Positions 23,874 through 36,481 of a stretch of DNA of 64,000 nucleotides are shown here, piece by piece. Position numbers and translations under genes: made by a program. Source of the stretch: Codonopsis lanceolata (taxonomy: Eukaryota; Streptophyta; Magnoliopsida; Asterales; Campanulaceae); NCBI GenBank assembly GCA_013146195.2, contig CM028383.1, forward strand, positions 14,325,311 through 14,389,310, written 5' to 3'. The notes under the pieces are model-generated. The model made no database searches, was not told where the DNA came from, and saw nothing but the letters and a program-made list of their open reading frames with translations. Position 1 is the stretch's first letter. Every line of letters starts with the position of its first letter.

Positions 23874-24893
23874 TATTGTACAATTCATATCATCATTGTC
23901 ATGAATGAAAAAAAAAATCATCCAAATGAAAGTTTTTTAACATATATGCGTTAATAGACACCTTAAATTTTGGAATTTATGGTATTAAAATATTTATTTT
24001 AAGACTTTTAAAATCATTATTCATATTCTAACTATGTAAAATACTTCTTTTTCTATTTTTATTGGTAATAAAAGTTTAAAGACTTTTTATCTAAATACTT
24101 TTAGTATTAATATTTAGTTTGTAGTTTCTTAATTAATTGTTATCGTAATCAACTTAATCTCAATTTAATTTTTGTCCGACCAAGATTTATTTATTTTTAC
24201 ATTTATTCGTAAGTTTTGTAATTTTAAATATTTGTATTTTAATTTTTTTTTAAATGTATGCTAAGTTTTCCTTTCAAAATAGTTTTTTGTTAGTTCACTC
24301 TGTCTTATTCAATTTATTTTATATTTTTTGTTTGCTGCGATTTTCATTTTAAAGTTTATTTCAACTAACATGTGTTGTATTGATGTGTGCAAGAGAGAAT
24401 ATTTTTGGATGCTTAATTATATTTTTTTTGGATGAGTTACAAAATTTACAGTGAATAAAATGTTTTATTTCTTTAATTTTCGGGAAGTCGTCTTTTTTTT
24501 TATGTGTAGTGTACATTGATTCGACTCCTACAAAATCTCAAGCATATACTAATTTATTTACATCATACTCGCTTCATGCATTGATCACGTCTATATTGAC
24601 ATCTTGTCATAGGCACGTGTACAAAATATAGTGTTTCTTATTCTTATACAACTTTTTAGTTAAGGCTCACTGCCATTTACACATTTTTCTATTTTTATTT
24701 AATTTAAAAATATATTTTTTCATTCATAATCTTATTACATGTCTTTTTATTTAGGTCTCATTGTAACCTCATTAACTTTATACTTCAATCTTATTTTTAC
24801 ACTTCTCAAATAAACAAAAAATTATTTAACTTTATTTCATATTTAAATATTCAGTATAAATAAATTAATTTATAAATCATGCGATTAATTATA
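23720..24893. other. AT-rich intergenic DNA
   Basis: It contains an (ATA)n tract at about 23849-23876 and otherwise low-complexity AT-rich sequence. I see no coding, RNA or element structure. Confidence 0.6.
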
Positions 24894-25105
24894 CTCCCTC
24901 CGTCCCTAAATTATCATCCTCCTTTCCTTTTTCGTCCGTCCCAAAATAATTGTCCAATTTGAAACTTTCCTTTTTAGAACATCATTTTTACCACTTTACC
25001 CTTACTTTTTCACCCTACTTTAATTATGGGCCACATACACATGAGCTTTAAAGGAAACTATACATTAAACCAATATAAATAATCAAGTCAATTGTTTTTT
25101 CTTAA
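24894..25105 (+). mobile_element. Stowaway-like MITE, right end missing
   Basis: It begins CTCCCTCCGTCCCTAAATTA after a TA and is nearly identical to the first 210 bp of the complete copy at 50348-50605. Similarity stops at about 25105, so the right inverted repeat is lost. Confidence 0.8.
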
Positions 25106-27956
25106 ATTACTCATAAGTAATAAATTACTTAACTTATAATTTATAACTTATATATTTTATAATTTAATTAATAAATTAACTATGAAACACATATTTATAG
25201 AGAAGAAAGAAAAAAAGTTTCAAAAAATCTTTATTATAAAAAAGCTCATGGTTTTACGGGTGGCCCTAATCGAATTGTGTTAAACACAACTGATGGTTTA
25301 GATTAATTCGTAAATATGTGAGTTACAAATAAATCCCTTAGTTATGAGTATGAGTTATGCTTGAATTACACATCTATAATTACGTATAAAACTTTCAGTT
25401 ATGAGTTTTGTTTAAATTACCCTATAAATTTTATTTACCTTAATCATTCATTAAAATGATTTCATGCTAACACCTGACCTATGACACGGATCCGTTATAA
25501 ACAACACAAAACTGTAATGCAAACTGGTTTGATTTAAATTTCAATAGAAGTGGTGGGAGGCGAGAGGTTGTCAGTCACGTGAAGAAGATTACATAAAACC
25601 ATAAAAGCAGTGACAGGAAACAAATGGGGAGGTGTCCTTTTTGTTTCTTACGATGTTCTTTGAACTTGGGACTCTCTCCCTTCCCATGTTTTCCTTGGAC
25701 CCCAAGCTTTCACTCTATCATTCAAATTCCAACCCCACCCTCAATACTCAATAGTCATACCATTATTTACCTCTGTGACTCTGTCTCATCTCCGTACCTT
25801 ATTAGGTGCACCCGCTTTACCCGCAGGTGTTAATATCTCTCTTCTTTTTTTACAACAAAAACCTACCGTATACAAAATTTAAATATCTTAACCATTAAAA
25901 AATTATAGTACCACCGATCCTTTTTTTTTTTTAATTACACCGTCGTTCCTCAGATTTTATAAACAAAATTTATACTCCCTCCATCCCTAAATAATTGTCC
26001 TTTGATTTTTAAGTAATTGACTTGATTATTTATATTAGTTTAATAGTTTTATTAATGTTCATGTATATGTCCTCAATTAGATTTTATAAACAAAATTTAT
26101 ATTACTTTTAATTTTAAGTGTGAGTGTCCTATTTTTGTTTTTAAATATGTTACTTTTGTTTTTAAATGTGTTATTTTTATCTTTAAATATATCACTTTTT
26201 GTCATTTATTATATAAGTCATTATGTATAAAGTTTGTCCTTTTTTTATTTAAATATGTTCCTTTTAGTATTTCAATGCATAAGACATTATTTATGAAAAT
26301 GTGTTACATTTACTTTTAAATATGTCACTTTTGGTTTTAAATGTGTTTTTTTAATCTCTCAACGTGTATGTCGTTATGTATAAAATATGTGTCACTTTTT
26401 AGCCTTCAATGTACCATTATTTATTGAAACATGATGGTTAGCAAATAGTTTTTGAGATATTAACCTTTTTTTTTATAAAACATACAAATTTGAAAATTTG
26501 AGATTATTTATATGATATACGTTGATAAGAGAAATAAAATGCAGAGTTTATTTTGGTAACAATAGATATTAGAAGAGCCATATAATGGGAGTGAAATCTT
26601 TTTTTAAAGTCAACTTATAATTTATTGAAAATATCATATTTATATTGAGTAGGTAAGTATCTCCAACTAACAAATTTTAAAATTTGGTTAAGTGGGGATC
26701 TATTTGGTCAAAATATTAGTGATATCGATTTCCCCCCTTCGAGAACTTCTTGAGGAGCAAGGCATTATAAAATACTCCCTTCTCTCAAAATAAAAATTAA
26801 ATTAATAGTCTTCTTTCCTGTTTTAGAATACCATTAACAGCAATTTTTAGAATTTCATTAAAATCACTAAATTTTTTCTATAATTTTTTTTTTGTCAAAG
26901 TTTAATTTAGTTGACAAAAAAATCAAAATAAAATTTTTTTTAACAGAGGAAGCACTTAAATGAATGAATTTAGATGAAATTGAATGGATTAGTTAATATA
27001 TGATGATCAGACTTCCTGTAAGACCGTTGTGATTGTAGTTGAGATTCTTTGTATCACATAATTTATCTTTTATTGTCTCACCAAGAAATACGACCTATGG
27101 ATGTCCTAACACATGGTCAAATTCGATTGATGCAACTGTGCATTTGATCTCCTTAGGCCGGGGATAATTAATATTCTCAATTAAATATGTAATTTTTATT
27201 TATTCAATCACATTTAATTAAAAAAAATATCTCGAATGCAGAAATGAATTTGATTTTATATGACGTGCATCTTCTCACTAAAATAAAAATTGACAAAAAG
27301 TAAAAAATAAAAGAAAAAGAAACAATCAATAAGATGAGTGTTCTTTTTAAAAAAAAAATTTGCTAACTAGATGTAATCACAATCTCAACTAGAATGTAAG
27401 AAATTAACATCTTTATTGAGAATGTAAAGAAAATTGGTTGAATATCATATCCACAACCTTTATATACGGATATATTGATGAGTTTTTTTTTTCTTGAAAA
27501 AAATAAGTCATTCCTCGATGACTTTCAACTTTTTTCACGTTCATATTTGCATTGGTGACACTCTAGTGGTAACCATGTCCAATTTGCTTTTATAGAAGTA
27601 TTACGCTAACTTGTTTGTGTCAAAATTACATATATTTGAAGAACGGACCAATTAACGAGTTAGCAACTGCAGCAATTGAAGTGTATGATAGAAAATTTAT
27701 CATTTTCTTTAGTTTTATTTCTTGTTGTCAGAAAATTTAACTGTCAAATGAAGATTTGAAGTGAATTTTGCAAGAGCCAAACTGCCAAGGGACAATCATG
27801 GTGTTTTATCCATGTTCAAGGAGTTTTATTAAAGTGTCTAATAACACCAAGAGTACGATTCCTTTTGACATCCGTAAAACAAAGCTCCATTATCTCGTAA
27901 CTTAGTCCATCAACATATAATTGATCGGATTAGGAGAATCTATCTTATAAAAAATA
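25106..27956. other. AT-rich intergenic DNA with MITE pieces
   Basis: No credible gene. At about 25975-26075 is a deleted minus-oriented copy of the Stowaway family (CTCCCTCCATCCCTAAATAA…TGACTTGATTATTTATATTA). At about 26773-26950 a weak Stowaway-like pair of ends occurs. The short frame at 25624-25833 has no recognisable features. Confidence 0.55.
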
Positions 27957-28135
27957 CTTCCTTCGTTTCAGATAAAGAGTCTTCATTTGAAAGTCAATTT
28001 TTTTTAAGAAAATGACATTTTTAGTAGCTCGTTAGTAATAAAATGATATTTTTATGCCTTCATTTTTTAAAATGGACTCTTTAAGTAAAACATACCAAAA
28101 TAAAATAGTGGACTCTTTGTTCGAAACGAAGAGAA
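27957..28135. mobile_element. Stowaway-type MITE, second family (179 bp)
   Basis: The left end CTTCCTTCGTTTCAGATAAA and the right end, read in complement, TTCTCTTCGTTTCGAACAAA form the inverted repeats, flanked by TA on both sides. Relatives are at 61101-61274 (complete) and about 60690-60782 (partial). Confidence 0.75.
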
Positions 28136-28224
28136 TACATGTAAGACCGTCTTTCGTACGTTTGCCTAAAACCAAAAAGAGTTGTTTGATAAGGTTTTGC
28201 ACTCAAAATTATTAATCCACACTA

Positions 28225-28515
28225 TTAGATAGACTTAGTATTTGTTTGGTGGAGCATTTTGACCAAAATACGATAAAAATACAGCGTTTTCTCTTTTAAA
28301 GTGTTTTAATGAAACATTTTAAAAATATGTAGCGTTTTAAAACAGTTTAATTTGGAACATTTAAAAATATAATGCGTTTATAACTACTTTGTTTATAAAA
28401 ATAATGTTTTAAAATATTTTTTCAAACATGTTAAGAAAAAAAATTATATTTTAAAAATATTACATTTAAAAAAAACTGTATTTTTAAAACACAGCACCAA
28501 ACGAGGCTTTAGTTC
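28225..28515. mobile_element. Possible MITE with GTTTGGTG ends
   Basis: The left end contains TTTGTTTGGTGGAGC and the right end, in complement, CTCGTTTGGTGCTG. The interior is AT-rich with repeated AGCGTTTTAAA-like words. A related internal fragment is at about 31875-31965. No clear target duplication was found. Confidence 0.4.
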
Positions 28516-29265
28516 CCTCTGCCAAGGGAATCTGGTATTATTAATATCTATATGCGTACTTTCTTTCATTTTTCTAATTAAATCAAAATATTCAATAATC
28601 CAAAATTATTGAAAGAGACTCATACTTGGTTGACAAGCAAATATGATTGGTTGATTAGTTGTAGCCCCGGAACAATTACCTTGATAATTTAAAATAAAAA
28701 TAAAAACTAAAATAATTTTACTATTCGATGAAGATACTAGTTAATCCAATATTATGGGAAGAGTTTGATGCTTAATTGACAAGCAAATTTGATTAGTTGT
28801 AATTTAGTGTAATTATGATAAATTTGTAAAATTTACAAACCAATTTTAATTTAATTAGTCCTAACTTGACAGTCAAGTTGAATTAGAATTACAGTTTCAT
28901 CCGGCTATCAAGTAGCGAGTCTTATGGAAAAAAAGTTATACATTATGCCCTCCATGTTTGTATTCTTTTTCATATAGCACTTCAAAGTATTAACTATTAT
29001 AATTTAGGCCTTAAAGTATCTAACAAACTTCAAAATGGTTGAATTGTACATGAGTAATGCTAAAGATTCCATTTTTACAATCAATCATGTAATTTGTTAG
29101 ACATCATATGTAATCCTTAGCTTGTTAAATTACAAGCTAACCACTTACATGTTTAAAACATTGATTGAGATGAAAAATTAACACCTTTAACACTTACATT
29201 AAAAAAATAATATCACAAGTTGTGGTTACAGAATATGATCATAAGCATGATAATTTAAAGAAGCG

Positions 29266-29343
<78 letters not shown>

Positions 29344-29593
29344 TAAACATTTCCATCACACAATAACACTATCGTTACCCTCGTTTGTTTTTTAAGGACA
29401 AATTAATGTATTTACATTTTGAGGGTTCAATTTGCCAATAGTTTTTTCTTAAAGATTTCCCCATTTTAAATTGATTGAAATTCTCATACTCCCTAAAAAT
29501 AGATATATAATATATATATATATATATTGAACAAAGAAAAAAATCTCTATCCTTCCCTATAAAGATGTGATTTTTAACCGTTCCCCTCACCCC
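28516..29593. other. AT-rich DNA upstream of the CRF gene
   Basis: This is low-complexity AT-rich sequence leading into a (TA)n tract at 29270-29340 and a shorter one at about 29510-29526. No gene or element with clear ends was seen. It would include distal promoter sequence of the CRF gene. Confidence 0.5.
29270..29340. repeat. (TA)n microsatellite
   Basis: About 36 uninterrupted TA units, roughly 250 bp upstream of the CRF TATA box. Confidence 0.95.
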
Positions 29594-29601
29594 TTTATAT
29601 G
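29594..29601 (+). promoter_or_regulatory. Likely TATA box of the CRF gene
   Basis: TTTATATG lies about 140 bp upstream of the start codon and is followed by a CT-rich stretch (29605-29630) typical of plant 5' leaders. Transcription would start near 29625-29635, giving a leader of about 100 nt. Confidence 0.5.
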
Positions 29602-29734
29602 CCGCTCCCTCCTGCTTCTCTTTCTCTTTAGTTAATTCATCATCAATTCAGCCTTCAATTTCCTTGAAAATCCCTTCATTTCCTCAATTCCTAACACAAA
29701 GCCCATGTGAAATTCTCAACATTCAGTCTCACAA

Positions 29735-30721
29735 ATGAGCAGAAACGGTTTTTGTCCTACCAAGTGCAAAGTTCTCAAGAATTTCATATCAAAGACAGTG
29801 ACAGCTCCGATGGCGGGTAAAGAGTGCAGAAAAAGGTCAATGGGCGAAGGCAGTGGTAAGTTACCCCGGGTGGTACGGATTTACGTGACGGATTGTGATG
29901 CTACTGATTCGTCTAGTGATGAAGACGGTGACAATTGTCGAGGTGGGTGTCGGATTCGTAGAATAAGGAAGCATATTAGCGAAATTTGGATTGAAGAAGC
30001 TTGTTGTAGCTACAAAACCAATGGAAGTGAAACTCGGCCTAAGGCTGTTAGGAAGAAACCAAGTCGACCGAAGAAGGAAATAACTGCGCCGGCGCCGGCA
30101 GTGGTGACGGGGATGCCAAATGGAAAGAAGTTTCGGGGTGTTCGGCAGCGACCGTGGGGCAAATGGGCGGCGGAGATTCGAGATCCGTCAAGAAAAGCCA
30201 GACTTTGGTTGGGAACTTACGACACGGCCGAGGAGGCCGCTCTTGTTTACGACAGGGCGGCTATTCAAATTCGAGGTTCTGATGCCCTCACCAATTTTAT
30301 GAAACCGCCGCCGAAGGAAAAAGTCCCGCCACCTTCGGAGATTAGTGTAACGTCACTTTCTGGTTATGATTCCAGTAAGGAATCGGCGCCGAATGCTCTC
30401 TGTTCTCCGACCTCTGTTCTTCAGTTTCGTGAAACAGAGGCTAAGATGTTAGCCGAGCCAGAATGTGACTGGGGACCGGTTGAACCGGTTGGGGAAGTAA
30501 TAAGTTCGCCGGTTGATGTTTTGTCCATGGATTCATGTTTCTTGAATGATTTCTTTGATTTCCGGTCGCCATCGCCGTTAATATACAACGAATTGAGTTT
30601 GCCGAACACGACTTTAGAAGGCGAGTTTGATGATATTAGTTCAGCGGATTTTAATGAAGATTTCAGCTCATGTGTTTGGAATGTGGATGATTTCTTTCAA
30701 GATCCTTCGCTAATGGTTTAA
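29735..30721 (+). CDS. CRF: AP2/ERF transcription factor, cytokinin response factor (CRF) type
   Basis: An intronless 328-codon gene, the only intact host gene in the window. Residues 44-65 (PRVVRIYVTDCDATDSSSDE…) form the CRF domain, which in this family mediates CRF-CRF and phosphotransfer-protein interactions. Residues 133-188 are one AP2/ERF DNA-binding domain (FRGVRQRPWGKWAAEIRDPS, then WLGTYDTAEEAALVYDRAA), with the Ala and Asp typical of ERF rather than DREB proteins. Residues 224-229 (SPTSVL) are the putative MAP-kinase site found in many CRFs. The C-terminus is acidic and aromatic (DDISSADFNEDF, then WNVDDFF), a likely activation region. Basic stretches at 102-114 could direct nuclear entry. 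I chose the first in-frame ATG; a second at 29810 (Met26, MAGKECRK) would also keep all domains. Family role: nuclear regulation of cytokinin, auxin-transport and stress genes. Which CRF orthologue it is cannot be settled here. Confidence 0.95.
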   Translation: MSRNGFCPTKCKVLKNFISKTVTAPMAGKECRKRSMGEGSGKLPRVVRIYVTDCDATDSSSDEDGDNCRGGCRIRRIRKHISEIWIEEACCSYKTNGSETRPKAVRKKPSRPKKEITAPAPAVVTGMPNGKKFRGVRQRPWGKWAAEIRDPSRKARLWLGTYDTAEEAALVYDRAAIQIRGSDALTNFMKPPPKEKVPPPSEISVTSLSGYDSSKESAPNALCSPTSVLQFRETEAKMLAEPECDWGPVEPVGEVISSPVDVLSMDSCFLNDFFDFRSPSPLIYNELSLPNTTLEGEFDDISSADFNEDFSSCVWNVDDFFQDPSLMV

Positions 30722-32866
30722 GAAGTTTTGGGGGTGTTTGTTTGGCAAGAAAATGTGTGGGAAAATCTTTTGGGATTAGGAAAATTTTGAGTATATATAA
30801 ATTATGGGTTTTGTTAGTAGCATTGTGCTATACTGCTATGCTAGTAATAACTAGTAAGTGTGCATAAGTGAAAGATTTTGAGTGTGTAGGAAATTCTTAG
30901 GAATTTAGTCGTCCAACAACTTTATGCTTTTGATTTTTGAATTAGGGGACTTGAAATGTTTATGAAACAATTCATGGTTTAATTTGTGACCTGCCTCATC
31001 CAGTTGTATCTTTTTTATAAAGTGTTGTGCATGAGTAATTTTGTGATTATTTTTTTGTTTTTATTCTTAAGTTATGTGCTCCCGAGTCAAATATGATTAT
31101 AAAATAGCCGTGTGCCTTACTAAGTTGTCTATACCCGTACCTAATAAGAAATCTATCTCTCTACCTGATCTCCACAAACCATTACTCGAACCTAGCCTTA
31201 TATCAAATGATCAATACGCTTAATGTTGATTACGACATTGTTAGTTAAATCTTTGTTATTATATTTCATGAAAAATGATTGATATTACGAGTTAGAGATT
31301 GTAATATTATTAGAAGCTTAAATTCATGATGATTTGAAATGTTCATCGTTACTTTAAAAAAAAAGCATATTTGATGTAATGGTGTATAGGTTTAAATAGA
31401 TTTGATCTAACGATACTAACACTAAAACTCTAACTTATGATATCATACCTCTTTATAAAAAGAACTCACCAGGGCAAGCCTCATTTTCATAGAAAAATAC
31501 CTGGAGTTAGCAATTTACACGAAAGCGTTTCATTTTGCTAATTAATGCCACAATTTGTTTGAAACCACCATCCTAATTAGACGTGGCTCCAATACTACTA
31601 AATGTTTACATGTGATGTGAGTTCACCCAGGTTGCAACCATTACAAAACCAAAAAAAAAAACAGCAAAATTATACCATCAAATTATTTTGAGGTTACCCA
31701 TGTTTCCTCGTGAGCAAACTTGATATGAAAGATTTGTTTTCAATCTCTTTGCATCCCACGAACGACTCATGAGACATTGTAGGTTTCTAATTTCCGATTA
31801 TCGTAGTCTTTTATTAAATCCATGCTAGCTTGTTGGATAAAAAAAAGTATTGCAAATCTCATATTTTTATGTTTATTTAGTGGAACGTTTTTTATCAAAA
31901 TATTAACAAAAAAATGCAGCGTTTTTTCTCTTAAAGCGTTTTCTGATATTTTAGTGTTTTTATCTCTTAAATTTATAATGGAGATGATAAATGCTAAAAA
32001 TTAGATTTATAAATTTATATAAAATATATATTTGTCTTAAAATAGAATATTTTGAAAAATAAATACCATCACTAATCTTGAGTCGGACACTATTTACAAC
32101 TCTCTTCAATCAATAGACTAAAGCTGTACTATCATATGCATCGCACAACTGGTTACTTTATATGACTGAAAGTCTGAAACCAAACAATCGGAGCAAAGGG
32201 TAAGGATTGGAATCAAAGTGGTTGGTCCCACAAAATCTACCTCTGGGCTCTCATCTTTCTAAATGAGCCATGCCTATTTATTTTATTTTTCACTTGTCTC
32301 CCTATACTACTTTGGATGTGAGGCTACGTTCAATAACGGTGGACAATTTTAATTTTTTTTATTCACATTTAAATAATTGAACCCTCTAGTGTAATTGTGA
32401 ATTTGATTCTATCTAACTATGCTAAAGTGAAATTTGATATTAAAAAAACATAAATAACAAAATGATTAGTGAAAAAAGTTTTTAATAAGAAAAATATTGA
32501 CTAAGATATATTCGCATTAATTAAAATGTCATAAAATCGAGAGTTTCCTTATGAATAAAATTTGGTCGACAAATCATACACTAAGCCCTCCTTAATAGTT
32601 GCATTGAAGTCCTTTTTTTTTTCTTTTTTAGAAAGGTGTAAATCATAAGTGATAGAAATCTCCATTGTCATCCAAACAAATCCTTCTCTCTTCTCTTTGG
32701 TAACTCAATTTTTTTTAACATTTACATATGCATTGGTGATACTCTAAACATGTCACTGATGTAAGATAATTTGTACCTGGTAAAAGTTAGAAATAGTACA
32801 TGTCGTTAAATGAATATTGCTATACACAAAAACTCGTGGTGGGCAAGCCAATAAGCCACTCTATGG
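30722..32866. other. CRF 3' region and AT-rich intergenic DNA
   Basis: The first few hundred bases should hold the CRF 3' UTR; no canonical AATAAA is obvious close to the stop. The rest is AT-rich without a gene. A fragment of the GTTTGGTG-type repeat lies at about 31875-31965. Confidence 0.5.
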
Positions 32867-32874
32867 GTCGTGCA

Positions 32875-34362
32875 TAGAGTTGTCAAAACGGACATGTCGG
32901 GCGGGTTTGACCGCATGCCTAAAATGTCTTATAACGGAGCGGAGTGGGTTTGTCAGTCAAAATGACGGTCCCGAAAGACCTTAGCCCAGCCCAAACCGTC
33001 CTTAGATCACGGGGCGAACGTACTTGCCTGCTAAACTTGAATATTTTTTTAGTCTTCATTATTGGTGGTTTTCAACTCTTTCATCAATAAATTAAAAAAA
33101 AAATAGGTATGATTAAAAGGAAAAGAAGAAAGAAAGTGTAAAATGTTAAAAATCTGTGGAAGAATCCAAAATCCTACCCTTTAATTTTTTTTTCCATGTC
33201 TATCTCTTAATTGTTAATTCCCCTCCCAAAAAAAAACCCCAAATAACCCTTTGGATCATATTTTCTCCTTTGTAATCCAATAGAATATTGTTATACAAAT
33301 CAACAAATCATTGTAAACATCAAGACCTCGTACCAGAGATGATGTTATAAAAAGCTTTCGAGTTCCTTTTTGCGGCTCAGAAACATTAGCCTCATTAACA
33401 ACCTCACGTATTTCCGAACTATCTTTCAATGGAGAAAGAAACGATGTGGTGTCAAGGTTAAGCGGACTAGAGAGAGTGACGGCTGACGACAAACCATGAA
33501 GAGAGAGCGAGAGAGATACAGTGAGGTGTGTGAGACGATGGGTATGTGCGCGAGATGGTGAGCAGGGCTGTAAAGAGAGAGATTGAAAGCAACGACTGTA
33601 GACTATGAAGAGAAGGAGGGAGAGAGAGGGGTGACGACTGTGAAGATAAAGAAATCTAGAGATGGACCAGATGGTAGGGTTTCCCATTTTCCCTAATGAG
33701 TTGTAGACATGCACACGGTTCCTGGCTCACGCCCGAAACCGCCGCTGAGGGTAAAAGAAGGAACCGGATTCGAACCTTGAACTTTCACTGTTCGGTTTTG
33801 AACCGTGAACCTTAAATCCGATTCACGTTTCCAAGGTTTCAAAATATTTTTTTATTTTTTTAAAAAACTATATAAATGAAAACCATTCGGGTCGTCCATT
33901 CCAACCAATCTGGGTCGTCAATTTGAATTTTGACCTTTTAAGAAAAATTAACGTTGGAACTGTGAAAACCGGCGGTTCACGGTTCACTTGGACGGTTCAG
34001 AACCGCCGGTTCACTAAAAACCAAATACTCGAATCTTTATTGAACCGGTGAACCTCCGATTTCGGTTCACTTGGAGACGGTTCCTGCTTGGTTCTCGATG
34101 GTTCGGTTCACGGTTTGAACCGTGAACTTTAAATCGCTTGTGCATGTCTAATGAGCCGCCACTTGCCGGGAATAAAAGGATCATTATAATTTATATATTA
34201 TTCAAGTGGCGAGTTTGCCCGCCAAAGACGATCCACCCCGCTCCGCAGGCGAGCATAACCCGTTAAGCCCACTCCTAGACGAGGATACATTTCTTCATCC
34301 AAACCGCCCATTTTTGGTAGGGTGGGCATGCTCGACGGGCTTAGACCATTTTAACAGCTCTA
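32875..34362. mobile_element. hAT-type non-autonomous element
   Basis: It starts TAGAGTTGTCAAAACGG and ends CCATTTTAACAGCTCTA (inverted). The 8-bp flanks are GTCGTGCA (32867-32874) and GTCGTGTA (34363-34370), a 7/8 target-site duplication. The interior has no credible coding; a CT-rich frame at 33256-33714 is low-complexity. A second hAT is nested at 33704-34150. The termini resemble those of 57225-57569. Confidence 0.8.
33704..34150. mobile_element. Nested hAT-type MITE with TAGACATGCACA ends
   Basis: The termini TAGACATGCACA and TGTGCATGTCTA are perfect 12-bp inverted repeats. Flanks ATGAGTTG and ATGAGCCG agree at 6 of 8 bases. The interior is built of GGTTCACGG/CCGTGAACC words and is strongly self-complementary. 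Confidence 0.7.
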
Positions 34363-34370
34363 GTCGTGTA

Positions 34371-35791
34371 TGATTCAAACCAGCTTGTCTTGATGACTAA
34401 AGAAATCTAGTTTGGGCTCTATAAACTACACATGTTGGAATTAGTTGTAAAAATTGATGACGACCAATATTTGACCAATCGTTGACCTAAGTTGCATTTA
34501 TTGGAATTAAAAACAAGATGCACATTATTAATCTACGTTTCGAGTAGATACAAATAGTGTATTTATTTGCTCAAAACAAATTTTCGATGAATGAGAAATT
34601 AATGTACAAATTAAGCAACTTGACATTATAGTTAAAGAACAAATAGATATATGGAAAGTCATATCTTACATTGTGAAAATAAAGTGTAAGTGAACACTTT
34701 ATTAATGGGTTCACTTTTATGGGAAAACAATCATGTGTTTTAAAGTGCATCGTAGTAGTGTGACATATGTGTTAGCCGATTAACATAAAGCAACCGGCGA
34801 GGGTGGTGATCCGAGCCCTCACTTGCATGTCTTGCATTGGGCGTTTTAGAAGCGCACTTTGCACTTTGGCAAGAGACACCCCTACCTCTAATAATTATAA
34901 ATAGATCCCCATTCCATCAATTGCACTTCACTCTACTACAATTACATCGAATCGTAGTTTCTCTCTCATTTCTTGTCAAAGAAAGTCTCAAACATCTTAT
35001 TAGTTCGCCGAAAACTTTTAATGTTATGTCATGATTATAAGTTAAAAGGTCGTTATATTTTAGGGTCAATTACGATAAACCGTAAACGCTAAATACGGGA
35101 TAATTCCGTCTTACAAATAAAGAGTCAAACTCTTGTCCCACGTAATTATTTTGGGTATTACTTTTGTGTATTTGATTTATTACCATTTTTCAGAGCAATT
35201 ATTCAAACACATGGCCGCTTGACCACATATCCCACATTCTAGATCTCTGTCACAGACACAAACACATTATAGGACATTTATATGTCTTTTCAATAGATTT
35301 CAAAGTTTGACAGCTGCCTTTGAGGTAAACTTGAAGCCAGTTCACCGGCTAGATTAAATCTAAGCCAAACATTGGAGGCTAACACATTAATGTGCAAGAT
35401 AGAGCATAGAAGAAAATTTCAAAAACATTTACCCACTTGGCAGCCTGATAAAGCCAATCAAATGCGGGAAACTAAAAAGATGTTTGTAAATATATTCATG
35501 TAAGAGAGAACGTGACAGTAACTATATATTGAGATTTTCTTTTTCGGTCCAAGTAATAACTGCGAACAACTAGCATGTTCATATTTGTTACTTCCTCCAT
35601 CGGATTCGTACGAGGGTACGAGGCTGTTTTGACTTTTGACTTTTATAATTTATCAATTTCACTAATTTTTAGATGAATATATATTACTTTTTCATTTAGT
35701 TAGATGAAATTTTATTATAATATTTGAAAAAATACACTAAAAGATATATAAAAAAATGTTATGTTGAAACTACTCCTACAATTATTACAAC
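34371..35791. mobile_element. LTR-like remnant and intergenic DNA
   Basis: From TGTTGGAATTAG (about 34432) to about 35215 the sequence looks like a solo LTR: TG start, a plus-strand TATAAATAG box at 34897-34904, then a transcribed-leader-like region. No matching second LTR or flanking duplication was found. Downstream to 35791 I see only AT-rich DNA. Confidence 0.35.
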
Positions 35792-36481
35792 CAAGGCCAT
35801 TGTTTACGTACGTAAACGACTTCCGTAAAAATGTTTTCCTCATTTTTCTGTTTGAACCTGTGAAAATGTAATCAATGTAAAAGCTTTTCCGAGTTAACGG
35901 AAAATGAAACCTTCTTTTCCGAAAAATGACTTACGGATTCATTTTCCGTAAGTCATTTTCCAAAAGTTCGAGCACCTATCCGCCCATTCCACAAGTACAC
36001 GTTCACTCAACAAATAAATATATTTAGAAATATAAATGAAGTTTGTGCACACTATTTATAAATTATAATTTTAATAAATACTCACTACGTACTAAAATTA
36101 GTGTCAACTATATTATTTAGGGACGTCCCAAATATTGTTCATTTTTTTTAAAACATTTTTTTTCATATCAATTGTCAAATTTTTTATTTGTATTTTTAAG
36201 ATTGAAAAAAGATGGAACTTATTGATTTGACACGACTAATGATAAATTGAGGTTACTAATAAAAAATTACTTAAATCTCAACACTATCCTATATTCAATA
36301 TGAGCATTAATATTATAATATATTTTTGTATTTATTCATATATTGTTTTCCGTAGTATTTTTCATACGTTTGCCAAACACTCGAAAATGTTTTCTAGCAT
36401 ATTTTCAAAAGATTTACCAAACACCTGAAAATGAAATCTTTTCATTTTCCAGAAATCATTTTCCGTGAAACAAACGGAGCC
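35792..36481. mobile_element. Possible MITE with TTTCCGTAAG-type ends
   Basis: The left end (GGCCATTGTTTACGTACG) and the right end in complement (GGCTCCGTTTGTTTCACGG) are related inverted ends. Words such as GGAAAATGA recur inside on both strands. A TAA follows the right end but the left copy is not clean, so the superfamily is uncertain. Confidence 0.4.

Noticed and set aside
33256..33714. 152-codon minus-strand frame
   Set aside because: Its composition is driven by GAGAGA/CT repeats inside a hAT element, and it shows no recognisable protein features.
34837..35034. Frame downstream of a TATAAATAG box
   Set aside because: It starts upstream of the TATA box and shows no conserved features; the box fits an LTR-like remnant better.
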